From positions 496,001-560,000 of the forward strand of contig CAVOWP010000030.1 in assembly GCA_963700185.1 (NCBI GenBank): 64,000 nt of DNA, read 5' to 3'. This DNA comes from AP-15 sp963700185. Its GTDB lineage: Bacteria; Pseudomonadota; Alphaproteobacteria; ATCC43930; CGMCC-115725. The notes under the pieces are model-generated. The model did no database searches. It had not been told where the DNA came from and saw nothing but the letters and a program-made list of their open reading frames with translations. Made by a program: the position numbers and the translations under genes. This document shows positions 8,986 to 17,109 of the stretch, piece after piece (position 1 is the first letter of the stretch; every line of letters starts with the position of its first letter).

Positions 8986-9486
8986 ATGAAGCATCTGTTG
9001 AGCGGCGTGGCAGTAATTGCCGCGCTTGCATTCTCTGCGCCGGTCGGGGCGCAGCCAACCAACCCGTCGGGTGGAAACGCGCTGGGTCTGCCGGGTCCAA
9101 ACCCCGGCGGTCCAGGATTGACGCCGTATAGCTCAAGCCCGGCTCGGCCAACAGCGGCTCCATCGCCGTCCGCACCTTCTGCGGGTCAGATGCCGCCGCC
9201 TTCGATGTCGGATGCCACCTCCGCGACACCGCCGAAGCACCATCATGCGCACGCCGGCTCACACGGCAAGATGGCGTCGCATCACCCTGGGAGGTTTCCG
9301 AACTTGCAGGGCAATAGTGTCGCCAATCAGTTGAATCAGGTAGAGCTAGCACGGCTCCAATCGGGCGACTTTACACCTCCTCCGGCCACTCCAACATCCG
9401 AGATGGGACCGCCTGCCAGTACCCGGCCGGGAGCTAATCGGATGCCTGCAGGAGGGAGGGCGACATCGACCAGGTACGGAAACTAA
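8986..9486 (+). CDS. Secreted Pro/Ser/His-rich protein of unknown function
   Basis: 166 residues from the ATG at 8986, preceded by GGAGGAGAATC. Residues 1-22 form a signal peptide (MKHLLSGVAVIAALAFSAPVGA) and the mature part is low in complexity: Pro/Ser/Gly-rich, with a His cluster (PPKHHHAHAGSHGK) near the middle and a segment FPNLQGNSVANQLNQVELAR that resembles the structured C-terminal part of small alphaproteobacterial secreted proteins. It sits between the two duplicated small secreted genes. Metal binding through the His cluster is possible but unproven. Confidence 0.75.
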   Translation: MKHLLSGVAVIAALAFSAPVGAQPTNPSGGNALGLPGPNPGGPGLTPYSSSPARPTAAPSPSAPSAGQMPPPSMSDATSATPPKHHHAHAGSHGKMASHHPGRFPNLQGNSVANQLNQVELARLQSGDFTPPPATPTSEMGPPASTRPGANRMPAGGRATSTRYGN

Positions 9487-9526
9487 ACAGGCCGTCGGCA
9501 AAGGCGGCATTGAACGCGTCTAAGAA

Positions 9527-9773
9527 GATTGGGACGCACGGCATTGTGGCGGGATTCACGGCTCATCTCAGCCGCTGCCGATATTGCTGCACTGCGGCGT
9601 GACATGAAGCGTAGGAGGGAGAGGGTTATGATCATCAAGACTGCATTGAGCTTGGCTTTTGCGGCCGCATGCCTGGTGACGATCGCGACTGCCCCGGCGG
9701 CGGAGGCTGCGCGACGTACCGTTGTGGTGAAGCATTCCCCGATAGTAAACCCGGATGACTTGTCGGCGTCCTG
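9527..9773 (+). repeat. Duplicated leader plus N-terminal coding block, copy 2
   Basis: Partner of the block at 8671-8919, offset by ~856 bp. Conserved landmarks are TTGGGACG at the left end, GGCTCATCTCAG, GTAGGAGGG before the start codon and the signal-peptide coding stretch TTTGCGGCCGC. The copies differ at enough positions to imply an old duplication. Confidence 0.8.
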
Positions 9774-9984
9774 GTCTGCGCGGCAGAACGTGATCGACAG
9801 CAAGCGGTACGAGCGGCAGCTGGAGACAAACAGCGCTTTTCGCCAAGCGCGGATGCGAAAGGAGTGCGGTCCGATCAGCGATCCGGAACTCCGTCAAAGC
9901 TGTCTCGCAAGCTTCAATCAAGATGAGCCGTACGTCGGCTCGTCGACGCCGTCTCGCCATTACCGGAGCAACTCCGGGCGCTAA
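9628..9984 (+). CDS. Small secreted protein of unknown function
   Basis: 118 residues from the ATG at 9628, chosen over upstream in-frame starts because AGGAGGGAGAGGG lies directly before it and because a signal peptide starts there (MIIKTALSLAFAAACLVTIA, then ATAPAAEA). The mature protein is basic and polar, with two Cys residues (KECGPI and RQSCLASF) spaced for an intramolecular disulfide. The C-terminal half, ARMRKECGPISDPELRQSC, resembles short alphaproteobacterial periplasmic proteins without known role. It is the full-length version of the 52-aa protein at 8774. Confidence 0.78.
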   Translation: MIIKTALSLAFAAACLVTIATAPAAEAARRTVVVKHSPIVNPDDLSASWSARQNVIDSKRYERQLETNSAFRQARMRKECGPISDPELRQSCLASFNQDEPYVGSSTPSRHYRSNSGR

Positions 9985-10337
9985 AGTGTCCGTGTGATTG
10001 CGTCAGCTTCGATCGAGATAACCACCTCCCGCCTGCCGGGCCGGTAAACATCCAAGCACTGGCGGGAGATCTTCGAGGGCTCGCGTTTGGTGGCGCCGGA
10101 AGATCTACCGCCTCATTTTCGCGAGGGCTGGAAGCCCGGCGACTTGAAAATCGGCCGCGGCCCCGAACCGCAGAGTCAGCGCCTGCTGTAGCGAAACGTC
10201 TCGCGCGTTGATTCAGTTCGCTCGCTATGCGGCGTCATAGAAGCTGCCGTCCGTGTAGTGATCGGCAAGGCGGCTTGGTGCGTCGCCAATGGTTGCACCC
10301 GAGCTCCTAATCGATAGTCGATCATGGAGGCGTTGTA
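9985..10337. other. Gap before grrA; one coding-like scrap
   Basis: 353 bp without a convincing gene. Frame 10051-10191 (+) is open for 46 codons (HWREIFEGSRLVAPEDLPPH ...) with coding-like composition but no start codon, so it may be a gene remnant. The remainder should hold the grrA promoter; no clear -35/-10 pair was found by eye. Confidence 0.4.
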
Positions 10338-10703
10338 ATGTCCCTACGTGAGAAATACCACAAGGTTCTATCTGGGATCATCCCGGTCGGGGCGGTCGGC
10401 GCCTCGTTACTGCTCGGCTCGACGGCGCCGAGCGCCGCCAACGACCAGCCGACAGGCTTGCAAACTTCGGCCTCGGATGAGGTTCGAGTTTCCGAACGGC
10501 TAGCCGCCATTCGCGAAGCCGTGTCCGCCGTGTCCCAACCGGAGAGCGGGGCGAGGCCCAGCGACGGAAATCTTCAGCTCGCCTGGGGAAATCGATGGAA
10601 TAACTGGGGGTGGGGTGGGCGCCGCGGTTGGGGCTGGGGTCGGCCGTGGAACAACTGGCGCAACGGCGCGAACAGGTGGAACAATTGGTGGCGTAACTGG
10701 TGA
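10338..10703 (+). CDS. grrA: GrrA-type RiPP precursor (cyclophane/triceptide peptide)
   Basis: 121 residues, ATG preceded by GGAGG. The architecture is that of GrrA/OscA1 precursors: an N-terminal hydrophobic export-like segment (GAVGASLLLGSTAPSAA), a leader with the family-like motif ERLAAIREAV (residues 53-62), and a C-terminal core (82-121) made almost only of Trp, Asn, Gly and Arg. The core has 12 Trp and six W-x-N motifs (W83, W87, W104, W107, W114, W118), with WNNW three times. In this family a radical SAM/SPASM enzyme installs three-residue cyclophanes on aromatic-x-Asn-type motifs (known for GrrM/XyeB/FxsB enzymes). The maturase gene lies 27 bp downstream but is damaged. Confidence 0.88.
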   Translation: MSLREKYHKVLSGIIPVGAVGASLLLGSTAPSAANDQPTGLQTSASDEVRVSERLAAIREAVSAVSQPESGARPSDGNLQLAWGNRWNNWGWGGRRGWGWGRPWNNWRNGANRWNNWWRNW

Positions 10704-10730
10704 AGGTAGGTTAAGGATCGGGAGCGGCAC

Positions 10731-11773
10731 GTGCCCAGGGTGGAGCTGCTGGTCCTCCAGCCTACCCCGTTCTGCAACATTGATTGCAAGTACTGTTATC
10801 TTCCGCATCGAAACTCGAAGGCGGTCGTCGCTCAGCAAACCTTCGTCAACCTTTTCTCTCAGGTCTTCGCCTCGGGCTGGGTCGGGGACTGCCTCTCGGT
10901 AGTATGGCACGCCGGCGAACCGACGGTTCTGCCGATAGGTTTCTATTGCGATGCGTTCCGACTGATCGACCAGCTGAAGCCCGCGGACTTGACTGTGGCG
11001 CATTCGTTCCAGACGAACGGAACACTGCTCGACGAAGCATGGTGCGCGTTCTTCGGCGAGGAGCGGGTCAATGTCGGAGTCAGCGTCGACGGGCCCCAGC
11101 ACTTGCACGATCGGAACCGGCTGACGCGCTCGGGTCGCGGCACCTTCGACAAGACACGTCTCGGGGTCCCTTCGCCGAAATCGGGGTCGAAGCCGCCTAT
11201 TATCAGTTCCTGAGCGAGTTCTGGCGATTTTCCGCTGCCGCTCCCGGAAGACTTACCTTCATTCGTGAAATCGTGCACGCGTTCCAGCAGGTGATCCGGC
11301 CGAAGGATGCCCTATTCGGCAACCAACTCGTCGAGCCATTCGCCGTCATCAGCATGGATTGGGCCGGAAACATATCGACCTTCTCGCCCGAGTTGCTCGG
11401 GTTGAAGAACCCGGATTATGGGGATTTCCTGCTGGGCAACATCAACCGCGACCTCCTTATCGATCTGCCGCAGCGGCCGAATTTCGCAAGGATGCTGAGA
11501 GACATCGGGGCGGGCGTGGAGATGTGCCGGGAGCGCTGCGAGTATTTCAGCGTCTGCGGTGGCGGCGAGCCGGTCAACAAACTCGCCGAAAACGGAACCT
11601 TTGCCAGCACCGAAACCGCCTATTGCCGCCTGACCAAGATGCGGGCCACGGACCTCGTGCTCGATGCGCTCGAGCGGGCGCAATCGAGCGAAGCTGATTG
11701 GAATGGCGCTGGCGATTCTTGCGTGGAGCGGCCGACGCAGGCTACCCATCGGAGCGCCGGCTTGTGTGGATGA
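10731..11773 (+). pseudogene. grrM: GrrM-type radical SAM/SPASM cyclophane maturase, frameshifted and internally deleted
   Basis: Starts at GTG 10731 after GGATCGGGAG. The N-terminal half encodes the radical SAM motif FCNIDCKYC (Cys15, Cys19, Cys22), then WHAGEP and SFQTNGTLL and VSVDGPQ, all typical of anaerobic-sulfatase-maturase-like enzymes. Near 11160-11170 the frame changes. Reading continues in another frame as FAEIGVEAAYYQFLSEFW through to the SPASM region (CRERCEYFSVCGGGEP, then TAYCRLTKM) with the expected Cys set. The two frames together give about 345 residues; I estimate some 50 residues are missing at the junction compared with a ~400-aa maturase. As it stands the first frame stops at 11213, so no complete enzyme is made. 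Confidence 0.85.
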
Positions 11774-11797
11774 CTACCGTCGATTTGGAGGAACAGG

Positions 11798-12535
11798 ATG
11801 AGCAAGACATTCCGCCGGTTGGCCGCGTTCGGGGTCAGCGCTGCGATGCAAGGAGGTCTGATCTTCGTCGCGCTCGCGCAAGGCACGCCGCCGTCGAGCG
11901 TTGGTGGGTCCGCGCCACAGTACGGTGCTGCGGAAGCTGTGCAAGTGGTGGAACCCGCCGCGCCGTCTGAAACCACCTCGTCGACCGAACTACCGGTGCT
12001 CTACGTGGCCGGTGTCGAAGTCTTGCGGACGGCGATCGAGCCCAAGCTCGACATCGTGCGGGTGACGGGGTTGACCGGATCCGCGGGCTGGAGCGAGCCG
12101 CAACTGGTGCCGACATATGCGGGAAAGCCCTTCGACGAGATCCTCGATCTGCAATTCATCGCGACGATGCCGGAGGAATCCCAGAAGGCCGAAGGCTTTG
12201 TCCCGATCGGCGCCATTTTCCCGCTCGAGCAGGGCCGCCCGTTCAAGGGCGTGCGGGTGCGTGCCTCGGAGAATGCGATCGAGGTCAAGCAGATCCCCGG
12301 CATCAACCAGGCGACAATCAACGTCAGCGGGTGCGAGGACTGCATTGGAAAGAAATTTGTCGAAAAGGGCCAGGCGCAGCCGGGACAGCAGGGCATCGTT
12401 CGCCAGGAGGATCTTCCAAGTGTGTTGCGATGGATTACCCCATCACGCGGCATCCGAGGCATCACGCAGAATCCAAATCGGCTCAATCTGATCCTCGGCG
12501 ACGACAACACTATCGTCGGGGCCTTCTGGGAATGA
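11798..12535 (+). CDS. Exported protein of unknown function, GRRM-locus companion
   Basis: 245 residues, ATG 11798 after GGAGGAACAGG. The N-terminus looks like a Sec signal peptide ending near ALAQG (residue ~28), followed by a Ser/Pro/Thr-rich linker and a ~160-residue folded-looking domain (VRVTGLTGSAGWSEPQLVP ... FVPIGAIFPLEQGRPFKGVRVR). A CEDC pair at GCEDCIGKKFV could bind metal or form a disulfide. It lies 24 bp after the maturase remnant and is probably in one transcript with grrA. It does not resemble GrrP-type binding proteins. A role in handling or export of the modified peptide is inferred from position only. Confidence 0.75.
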   Translation: MSKTFRRLAAFGVSAAMQGGLIFVALAQGTPPSSVGGSAPQYGAAEAVQVVEPAAPSETTSSTELPVLYVAGVEVLRTAIEPKLDIVRVTGLTGSAGWSEPQLVPTYAGKPFDEILDLQFIATMPEESQKAEGFVPIGAIFPLEQGRPFKGVRVRASENAIEVKQIPGINQATINVSGCEDCIGKKFVEKGQAQPGQQGIVRQEDLPSVLRWITPSRGIRGITQNPNRLNLILGDDNTIVGAFWE

Positions 12536-12642
12536 GTGGCAGCGGGGCTTTGTATACCGCTCCTGACGTGCCGGCAGAAAGCTGGGCCGGTGGGGATAAG
12601 TGGGGCGTCCCTCCGCGCCCGTGAAGGCTCGCGGCCAGCCCG

Positions 12643-12720
12643 ATGTTGAGCGAAACCCTGCGCACGCTTGCCGAAATGCCCCGATCCAATCTCTGTCGTC
12701 TCTTTAAAGACATCCGCTGC
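12643..12720 (+). pseudogene. Fragment of an AraC helix-turn-helix
   Basis: The frame from 12643 reads LSETLRTLAEMPRSNLCRLFKDIRC, which lines up with the first HTH of the AraC regulator at 7499 (MSRSNLYRLFEDTG). The DNA also matches (CGATCCAATCTCTGTCG against CGGTCCAATCTCTATCG). Nothing before or after matches, so this is a ~25-codon remnant of a deleted regulator, now joined in frame to the next gene's upstream region. Confidence 0.6.
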
Positions 12721-12828
12721 GGGGCCCATTGTCCGGTGTCTGTCCGACCTATCTCTGCGTCAAATTGTTGCTTGCGCGCCGCCCTTGCTGAAATGAAAAA
12801 TCACCGCCCAAACGGACCAGGGACCCGT

Positions 12829-14391
12829 ATGCAAACCATCAAAATTATGAAATGGTCTATTACAAGTGGCGCGATACTTGGTGCAGCTGCGCTCTTTTGT
12901 GGTGTTATTTTGGTGTCAATTGATGCCAAATTTGATATAATACGCCCATTTCCTGATGATTATGACGAAACAAACTACATCAACGAGGTATGCGCTGACC
13001 GCTCGATTTTGATGAACCAAGGGGTGGTCGAATTCGCAAGACACTTCGTGTTGTCGGGTGGCATCCGCCCGCCGGGATATAGGTTGGCCGGAGTTTTCGT
13101 CGGACTCGCGAGCGAACCAAGCCCGCCGATGCTACGATCCCTCTCGCTCCTGTCGCTCTTCGTGACAGCATTCCTTCTTTTTTTGTCCGGTAAAGAGATC
13201 TCCGGTACAAATGCAGGCATAATCTGGGCGAGCGCTTTTTCATTTTCGATGGGACCCTTTTCGGCGGCATTGAACTTCGGCACCGAAACGACGTTTTTGT
13301 ATCCGGCCTTGGCCGGAAGTCTCTATGGCGTGGCGCGCTGGTTCCATAAAGTTCGACCTGACATGGTAACCGTGGGTGTGCTCGCGCTATCGGCTGCCCT
13401 AGGCTCATTGAGTAAAGTAACGTTTTTTGCTGTATCCGTGCCTCTTATCGGTGCTGCGATGCTGTTGGCGCCGGAAACTGATCAGCGGCGTCGGTCATTG
13501 TTGGCGATTTTCGGGGCTGTAGCCGGCGGTATGTTCGTCACGGTCCCATGGTGGCTGGCCAACTGGAGAGGTGCGCTCTGGTTTGCTAAGTTCTCGAGCC
13601 GTTGGAGCATCGATTCAGACGTTCCATGGGTAATAAACGCCGCAACCAATCTGTTGGGTGTGCCCTTTGCCATCGGTCTTCTCATTTTTCTCTGTTTGAT
13701 GCTGGTACGAGCGAACAGCTTGTGGAAAATACCGAACAGGACTGCTTGGAATTTTGTTTTGGCTTGTTTGGCTGGCTGTTTGCCGTTAGTAGTACTTCAC
13801 ATTGCGAGCGCCAATCATATGATGAGATTACTCACTCCAGCATTAATTCCTGGTATCGGAGTAGTTGCCGTATTGTTAGATCTCCAGGGCCTTCTGAAGC
13901 GAAGGGTCGTTAGTGCGTTCATCGCATTACTATTGATAGTGCAGACCGGGATTATCGCTCGGCAGATCCCCCGGATGATTTTTCAAGATCCTTGGGATTG
14001 GGGACGGCTTCGCGAGCTCGCACGGGGATATGGGTTTCCCAATCCAGCTATTGTCCTAATAGGAGCAACTGAGACCTTCAATCCGCCACAGATCCAATAT
14101 CCTTGGCTATGTCACGGTGAGGCATTGCCCGAGCCCGAGTGGCCCTACGGCCGTGGAGGTTTCGAAAATCGCCCGATTGATTGGAGCAAGTTGAACAGTC
14201 TGTTGGCGCAAGCAGATGTCGTTCTAACTGCCCCCAGGTCTCTTTTCGAATCGTCTCTCGACGGCCAAAATAATGATGATCTTGCGCGGCGGCTTCACGA
14301 AAGATCGGATGTATGGACGCCTGTAAACATGTATCTTGGGCTAGATAGCAAGACGGATATTTTGGTGTTTTTTCGAAAACATGGCCGGTAG
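12829..14391 (+). CDS. GT-C type membrane glycosyltransferase (ArnT/PMT-like)
   Basis: About 520 residues from the ATG at 12829; an in-frame ATG at 12793 is an alternative and the AraC scrap upstream is not part of it. There are roughly ten membrane segments. The first large loop carries the acidic pair FPDDYDETNYINEV, the position of the catalytic Asp/Glu in GT-C enzymes that transfer sugars from polyprenyl phosphates. The C-terminal ~110 residues are a soluble periplasmic domain (GATETFNPPQIQYPWLC ...). It is visibly AT-richer than its neighbours, with codons such as TTT, ATA and TTA common, which suggests recent acquisition. The flippase-like and GT2 genes that follow fit a lipid-linked sugar pathway. 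Confidence 0.7.
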   Translation: MQTIKIMKWSITSGAILGAAALFCGVILVSIDAKFDIIRPFPDDYDETNYINEVCADRSILMNQGVVEFARHFVLSGGIRPPGYRLAGVFVGLASEPSPPMLRSLSLLSLFVTAFLLFLSGKEISGTNAGIIWASAFSFSMGPFSAALNFGTETTFLYPALAGSLYGVARWFHKVRPDMVTVGVLALSAALGSLSKVTFFAVSVPLIGAAMLLAPETDQRRRSLLAIFGAVAGGMFVTVPWWLANWRGALWFAKFSSRWSIDSDVPWVINAATNLLGVPFAIGLLIFLCLMLVRANSLWKIPNRTAWNFVLACLAGCLPLVVLHIASANHMMRLLTPALIPGIGVVAVLLDLQGLLKRRVVSAFIALLLIVQTGIIARQIPRMIFQDPWDWGRLRELARGYGFPNPAIVLIGATETFNPPQIQYPWLCHGEALPEPEWPYGRGGFENRPIDWSKLNSLLAQADVVLTAPRSLFESSLDGQNNDDLARRLHERSDVWTPVNMYLGLDSKTDILVFFRKHGR

Positions 14392-14588
14392 CTGGGGGCC
14401 CAGCCCGTCGCCTCCGCATCCGATGTCCGAAGGCTTCGAGCTGGTGCAAGAGCTGCGTATCAATGCGGTGGGGCTGAATGTTTGTTCGGCATCGTAAGCA
14501 GCCATTGCGTGCTTCTGATCCACGAAGTATGGAGCACCGCCGTGCCGATGGCTGTCCCCTCACCCCACCAGCTGCGCGGCGAACTTAA

Positions 14589-15572
14589 ATGAAGGTGCGT
14601 CTGATACAAATCGTAATCGGTCTCGCCTGCACTCTGTTCTTTCTGGCGATCGCCTTTTATCGGGTGCAGCTGGGAGCGGTCAGTGCGGCTCTGGCGAGTG
14701 CCAATCCTTTCTGGGTTGCAGCGGCCATGCTCATATATGCACTGAACTTGGCGCTTCGAGCTTGGCGGTGGCAGGTTATCCTGCGCCCGGTCGCGGCGAT
14801 TCCCTACCCGATCGTGGCGCGGGCGCTGCTGGTCGGCTATGGGTTGAACGCCGTCATGCCGGCGCGGCTGGGCGAACTGTTCCGCGCTGAATTCTTCAAG
14901 AAAACCTACGGACTGTCGCGGGTGTGGGGGCTGACTTCGATCGTCATCGAGCGGCTGTTCGACGGGATCACGGTCATCTGCTGTCTCGGATTCGGCCTGC
15001 TGTTCGCCGCGGCGGCAAGGCCAAACACGGGGCTGCTGATAAAGGTACTGGTGACGGGCAGCCTGCTGTTCGGCGTTTTATTGGTTGCTGCCGTCTACCT
15101 TTCCGGTTCCGTGATGTCCCGCATAGTTGGACGATTTCCGGGATTATCGGGCCATATGGCAATGGCGCAGCAAGGTTTCGAAATCCTGCGAACGTGGCGG
15201 ACATTGGAGGTTGTCGGGATTACTCTCATCATCTATGTGCCGGATGCGCTCACCTTGTGGTTTCTCATTAAGGCGGTAGGGCTGACCTTGGGATTTTCCG
15301 ACACCCTGGTCCTCCTCGGCGCAGCGAGCCTGAGCACGCTCGTGCCGTCCGGCCCCGCCTTTCTCGGAACGTTGCAATTTGCCTATGCGCTGGCGGTCGA
15401 ATTTGCCGGGGGTGCTCGCGCTCTCGGCATCGCCGCGGCAACTCTGGCGCAGCTCTGCCTGCTTCTTCCCCTCGCGGTGATCGCGGCAGCGATTATCGTA
15501 CACGGCTCCGGAACCGCTCTTTACGCCATATTTGCAAGGCGATCATCCGATGACGGGCAGGCTGGCCAATGA
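14589..15572 (+). CDS. Flippase-like membrane protein (LPG-synthase TM / UPF0104)
   Basis: 327 residues with about eight membrane segments. Diagnostic stretches are LNLALRAWRWQVIL and MPARLGELFRAEFFKK followed by GLTSIVIERLFDGI, characteristic of the lysylphosphatidylglycerol-synthase TM region family (PF03706), whose members are often encoded beside polyprenyl-phosphate glycosyltransferases. Its 3' end overlaps the GT2 gene by ~23 bp, so translation is probably coupled. Likely role: handling of a lipid-linked sugar or hopanoid-type lipid across the inner membrane (inference). Confidence 0.82.
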   Translation: MKVRLIQIVIGLACTLFFLAIAFYRVQLGAVSAALASANPFWVAAAMLIYALNLALRAWRWQVILRPVAAIPYPIVARALLVGYGLNAVMPARLGELFRAEFFKKTYGLSRVWGLTSIVIERLFDGITVICCLGFGLLFAAAARPNTGLLIKVLVTGSLLFGVLLVAAVYLSGSVMSRIVGRFPGLSGHMAMAQQGFEILRTWRTLEVVGITLIIYVPDALTLWFLIKAVGLTLGFSDTLVLLGAASLSTLVPSGPAFLGTLQFAYALAVEFAGGARALGIAAATLAQLCLLLPLAVIAAAIIVHGSGTALYAIFARRSSDDGQAGQ

Positions 15573-16440
15573 GGTATCGTCAGCCGCCCCACCCCCGGCA
15601 ATGAATGAGATTTCGAAGACGGCCATGACCGGGAATCCAACTGAGTGGGAACCGGCGCCTGTACTTTCGATCGTGATGCCCGTGTACAATGAAGTACAAA
15701 CGATCGGGCGCATCCTGAACGAGGTGGCAAAGGCGCTGCCCGAAATCCCAAAGCAAATCGTCATTGTCGACGACAGATCGAGCGATGGAACCTCTGATTG
15801 GCTGAGAAAAAACCTCGGCGAATCAGAGGGGAGCTGGCGCCGCCTGTCGCTGAACGCCCGCGGCGAGCTCGAACTCTCCGCCGATGGCCCGCCCAATCAC
15901 GCCGAGATTTCGTTTACCGTGCTGTTTCATGAGCGCAACCGAGGCAAAGGCGCCGCGGTTAGAACCGGCTTGACGAGCGCGTCCGGTGATGTTGTCGTCA
16001 TCCAAGACGCCGACCTCGAATACGATCCGAACGACTGGTCGCGCATGCTTCCACTAATCGTAGAGCGAAAGGTGGCCGATGTTGTCTACGGATCCCGTTT
16101 CTACGGCCGGCCGCATCGTTCGCTTTATTTCCATCATTACCTCGGTAACCGGATCATCTCTGTTTTATTTAACTTATTATACAATCAAATGTTGTCTGAC
16201 ATCGAAGTTTGTTATAAAATGTTTACGCAACAAGTGATAAAAGACCTTAGGCTTACCTCCGACGGTTTTGGCGTTGAGATTGAGATATCTGCGCAGATCG
16301 CGCGCGCGCGCCGCTGGCGAATCTATGAGGTAGGGATCAGCTATTATGGTCGCACCTACGATGAGGGTAAGAAGATCAACTGGATCGATGGACTCAAGGC
16401 ATTGGTTTATCTTTTCAAGTTCCGAATACGACCCAGATGA
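15550..16440 (+). CDS. Glycosyltransferase family 2, polyprenyl-phosphate sugar transferase-like
   Basis: About 296 residues from ATG 15550 (upstream 15532 and downstream 15601 and 15625 are alternatives). GT-A fold motifs are LSIVMPVYNE, IVIVDDRSSDGT, and VVIQDADLEYDP with the DxD metal site. The C-terminal part (VEIEISAQIARARRWRIYEVGI ... GKKINWIDGLKALVYL) matches DPM1/GtrB-like enzymes that charge a polyprenyl phosphate from a nucleotide sugar; no C-terminal membrane helices are present. It overlaps the flippase-like gene. A block at ~16155-16260 is sharply AT-richer than the rest of the gene. Confidence 0.88.
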   Translation: MTGRLANEVSSAAPPPAMNEISKTAMTGNPTEWEPAPVLSIVMPVYNEVQTIGRILNEVAKALPEIPKQIVIVDDRSSDGTSDWLRKNLGESEGSWRRLSLNARGELELSADGPPNHAEISFTVLFHERNRGKGAAVRTGLTSASGDVVVIQDADLEYDPNDWSRMLPLIVERKVADVVYGSRFYGRPHRSLYFHHYLGNRIISVLFNLLYNQMLSDIEVCYKMFTQQVIKDLRLTSDGFGVEIEISAQIARARRWRIYEVGISYYGRTYDEGKKINWIDGLKALVYLFKFRIRPR

Positions 16441-16521
16441 AACATTGCACAATTCGCCTGGGCAAGTAAGGCGCGGCTCGGGTGTCATCGTCGCTCCGCC
16501 GCTTTGCCTCTCGGCTAGCCG

Positions 16522-17106
16522 CCACCGCGCGGTGGCGTCGCGGCGGGGCCAGCGCAGCGCCGCCCGCAATACTAGAAGGGTAGTGCCCACATATGCCACG
16601 CCGGCTGTGGGCCGCGTCAGAAGCGATAAGCCCGCAAGGGTCGCCATCCAGGCCAGGTCGCGGCCGCGCAGGTCGCTTCCAGTGAATACGGCACGCACGA
16701 CAATTAGGTTGAAGGCAGCCCCCATCACTGCCGCCCGAAGGATAGGCTCGTGATAGATCCACGCCACGGCAAGTGTGTAAAGCTGCGCCCGCTGAGCACA
16801 GTCGCCGCTACCATTACCACGTGCAGGTGGGGCTCTTGACTAGCGGGCGGCAGGCTGTTGTGGACGTGCAGCAGCATCTGCAAACTGCAAGGCGACCAAG
16901 GCAACCGTTGCCGCCAGGCAGGATAGTCTGGCCAATTGAGCCTGGGTGACATCGGTGAACGGCATCGCCACGAGCCGCAAGAGTGCCGGGAAAACCCCGA
17001 AATAAGCGTAGGTCTTACCATTTCGGGTAAATGCCTCCGAGTAGGTCTCCAATTTAATCGCCTCGGGATCTACGGTGAGTTCGCCGTGAAGCAAATGGAT
17101 CAGCAT
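16522..17106 (-). pseudogene. Membrane glycosyltransferase-like protein, N-terminal half (inverted)
   Basis: Minus strand, starting at MLIHLLHGELTVDP (17106) and reading ETYSEAFTRNGKTYAYFGVF, PALLRLVAMPF and a helix to about 16840. After one stop and two compensating frame changes it continues as AQLYTLAVAWIYHEPIL ... FTGSDLRGRDLAWMATLAGL, LTRPTAGVAYV to ~16522. This is the N-terminal and middle portion of a polytopic protein of the PMT-like type. The C-terminal portion of what appears to be the same protein is on the opposite strand directly to the right (17110-17746). Confidence 0.6.
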
Positions 17107-17109
17107 ATT

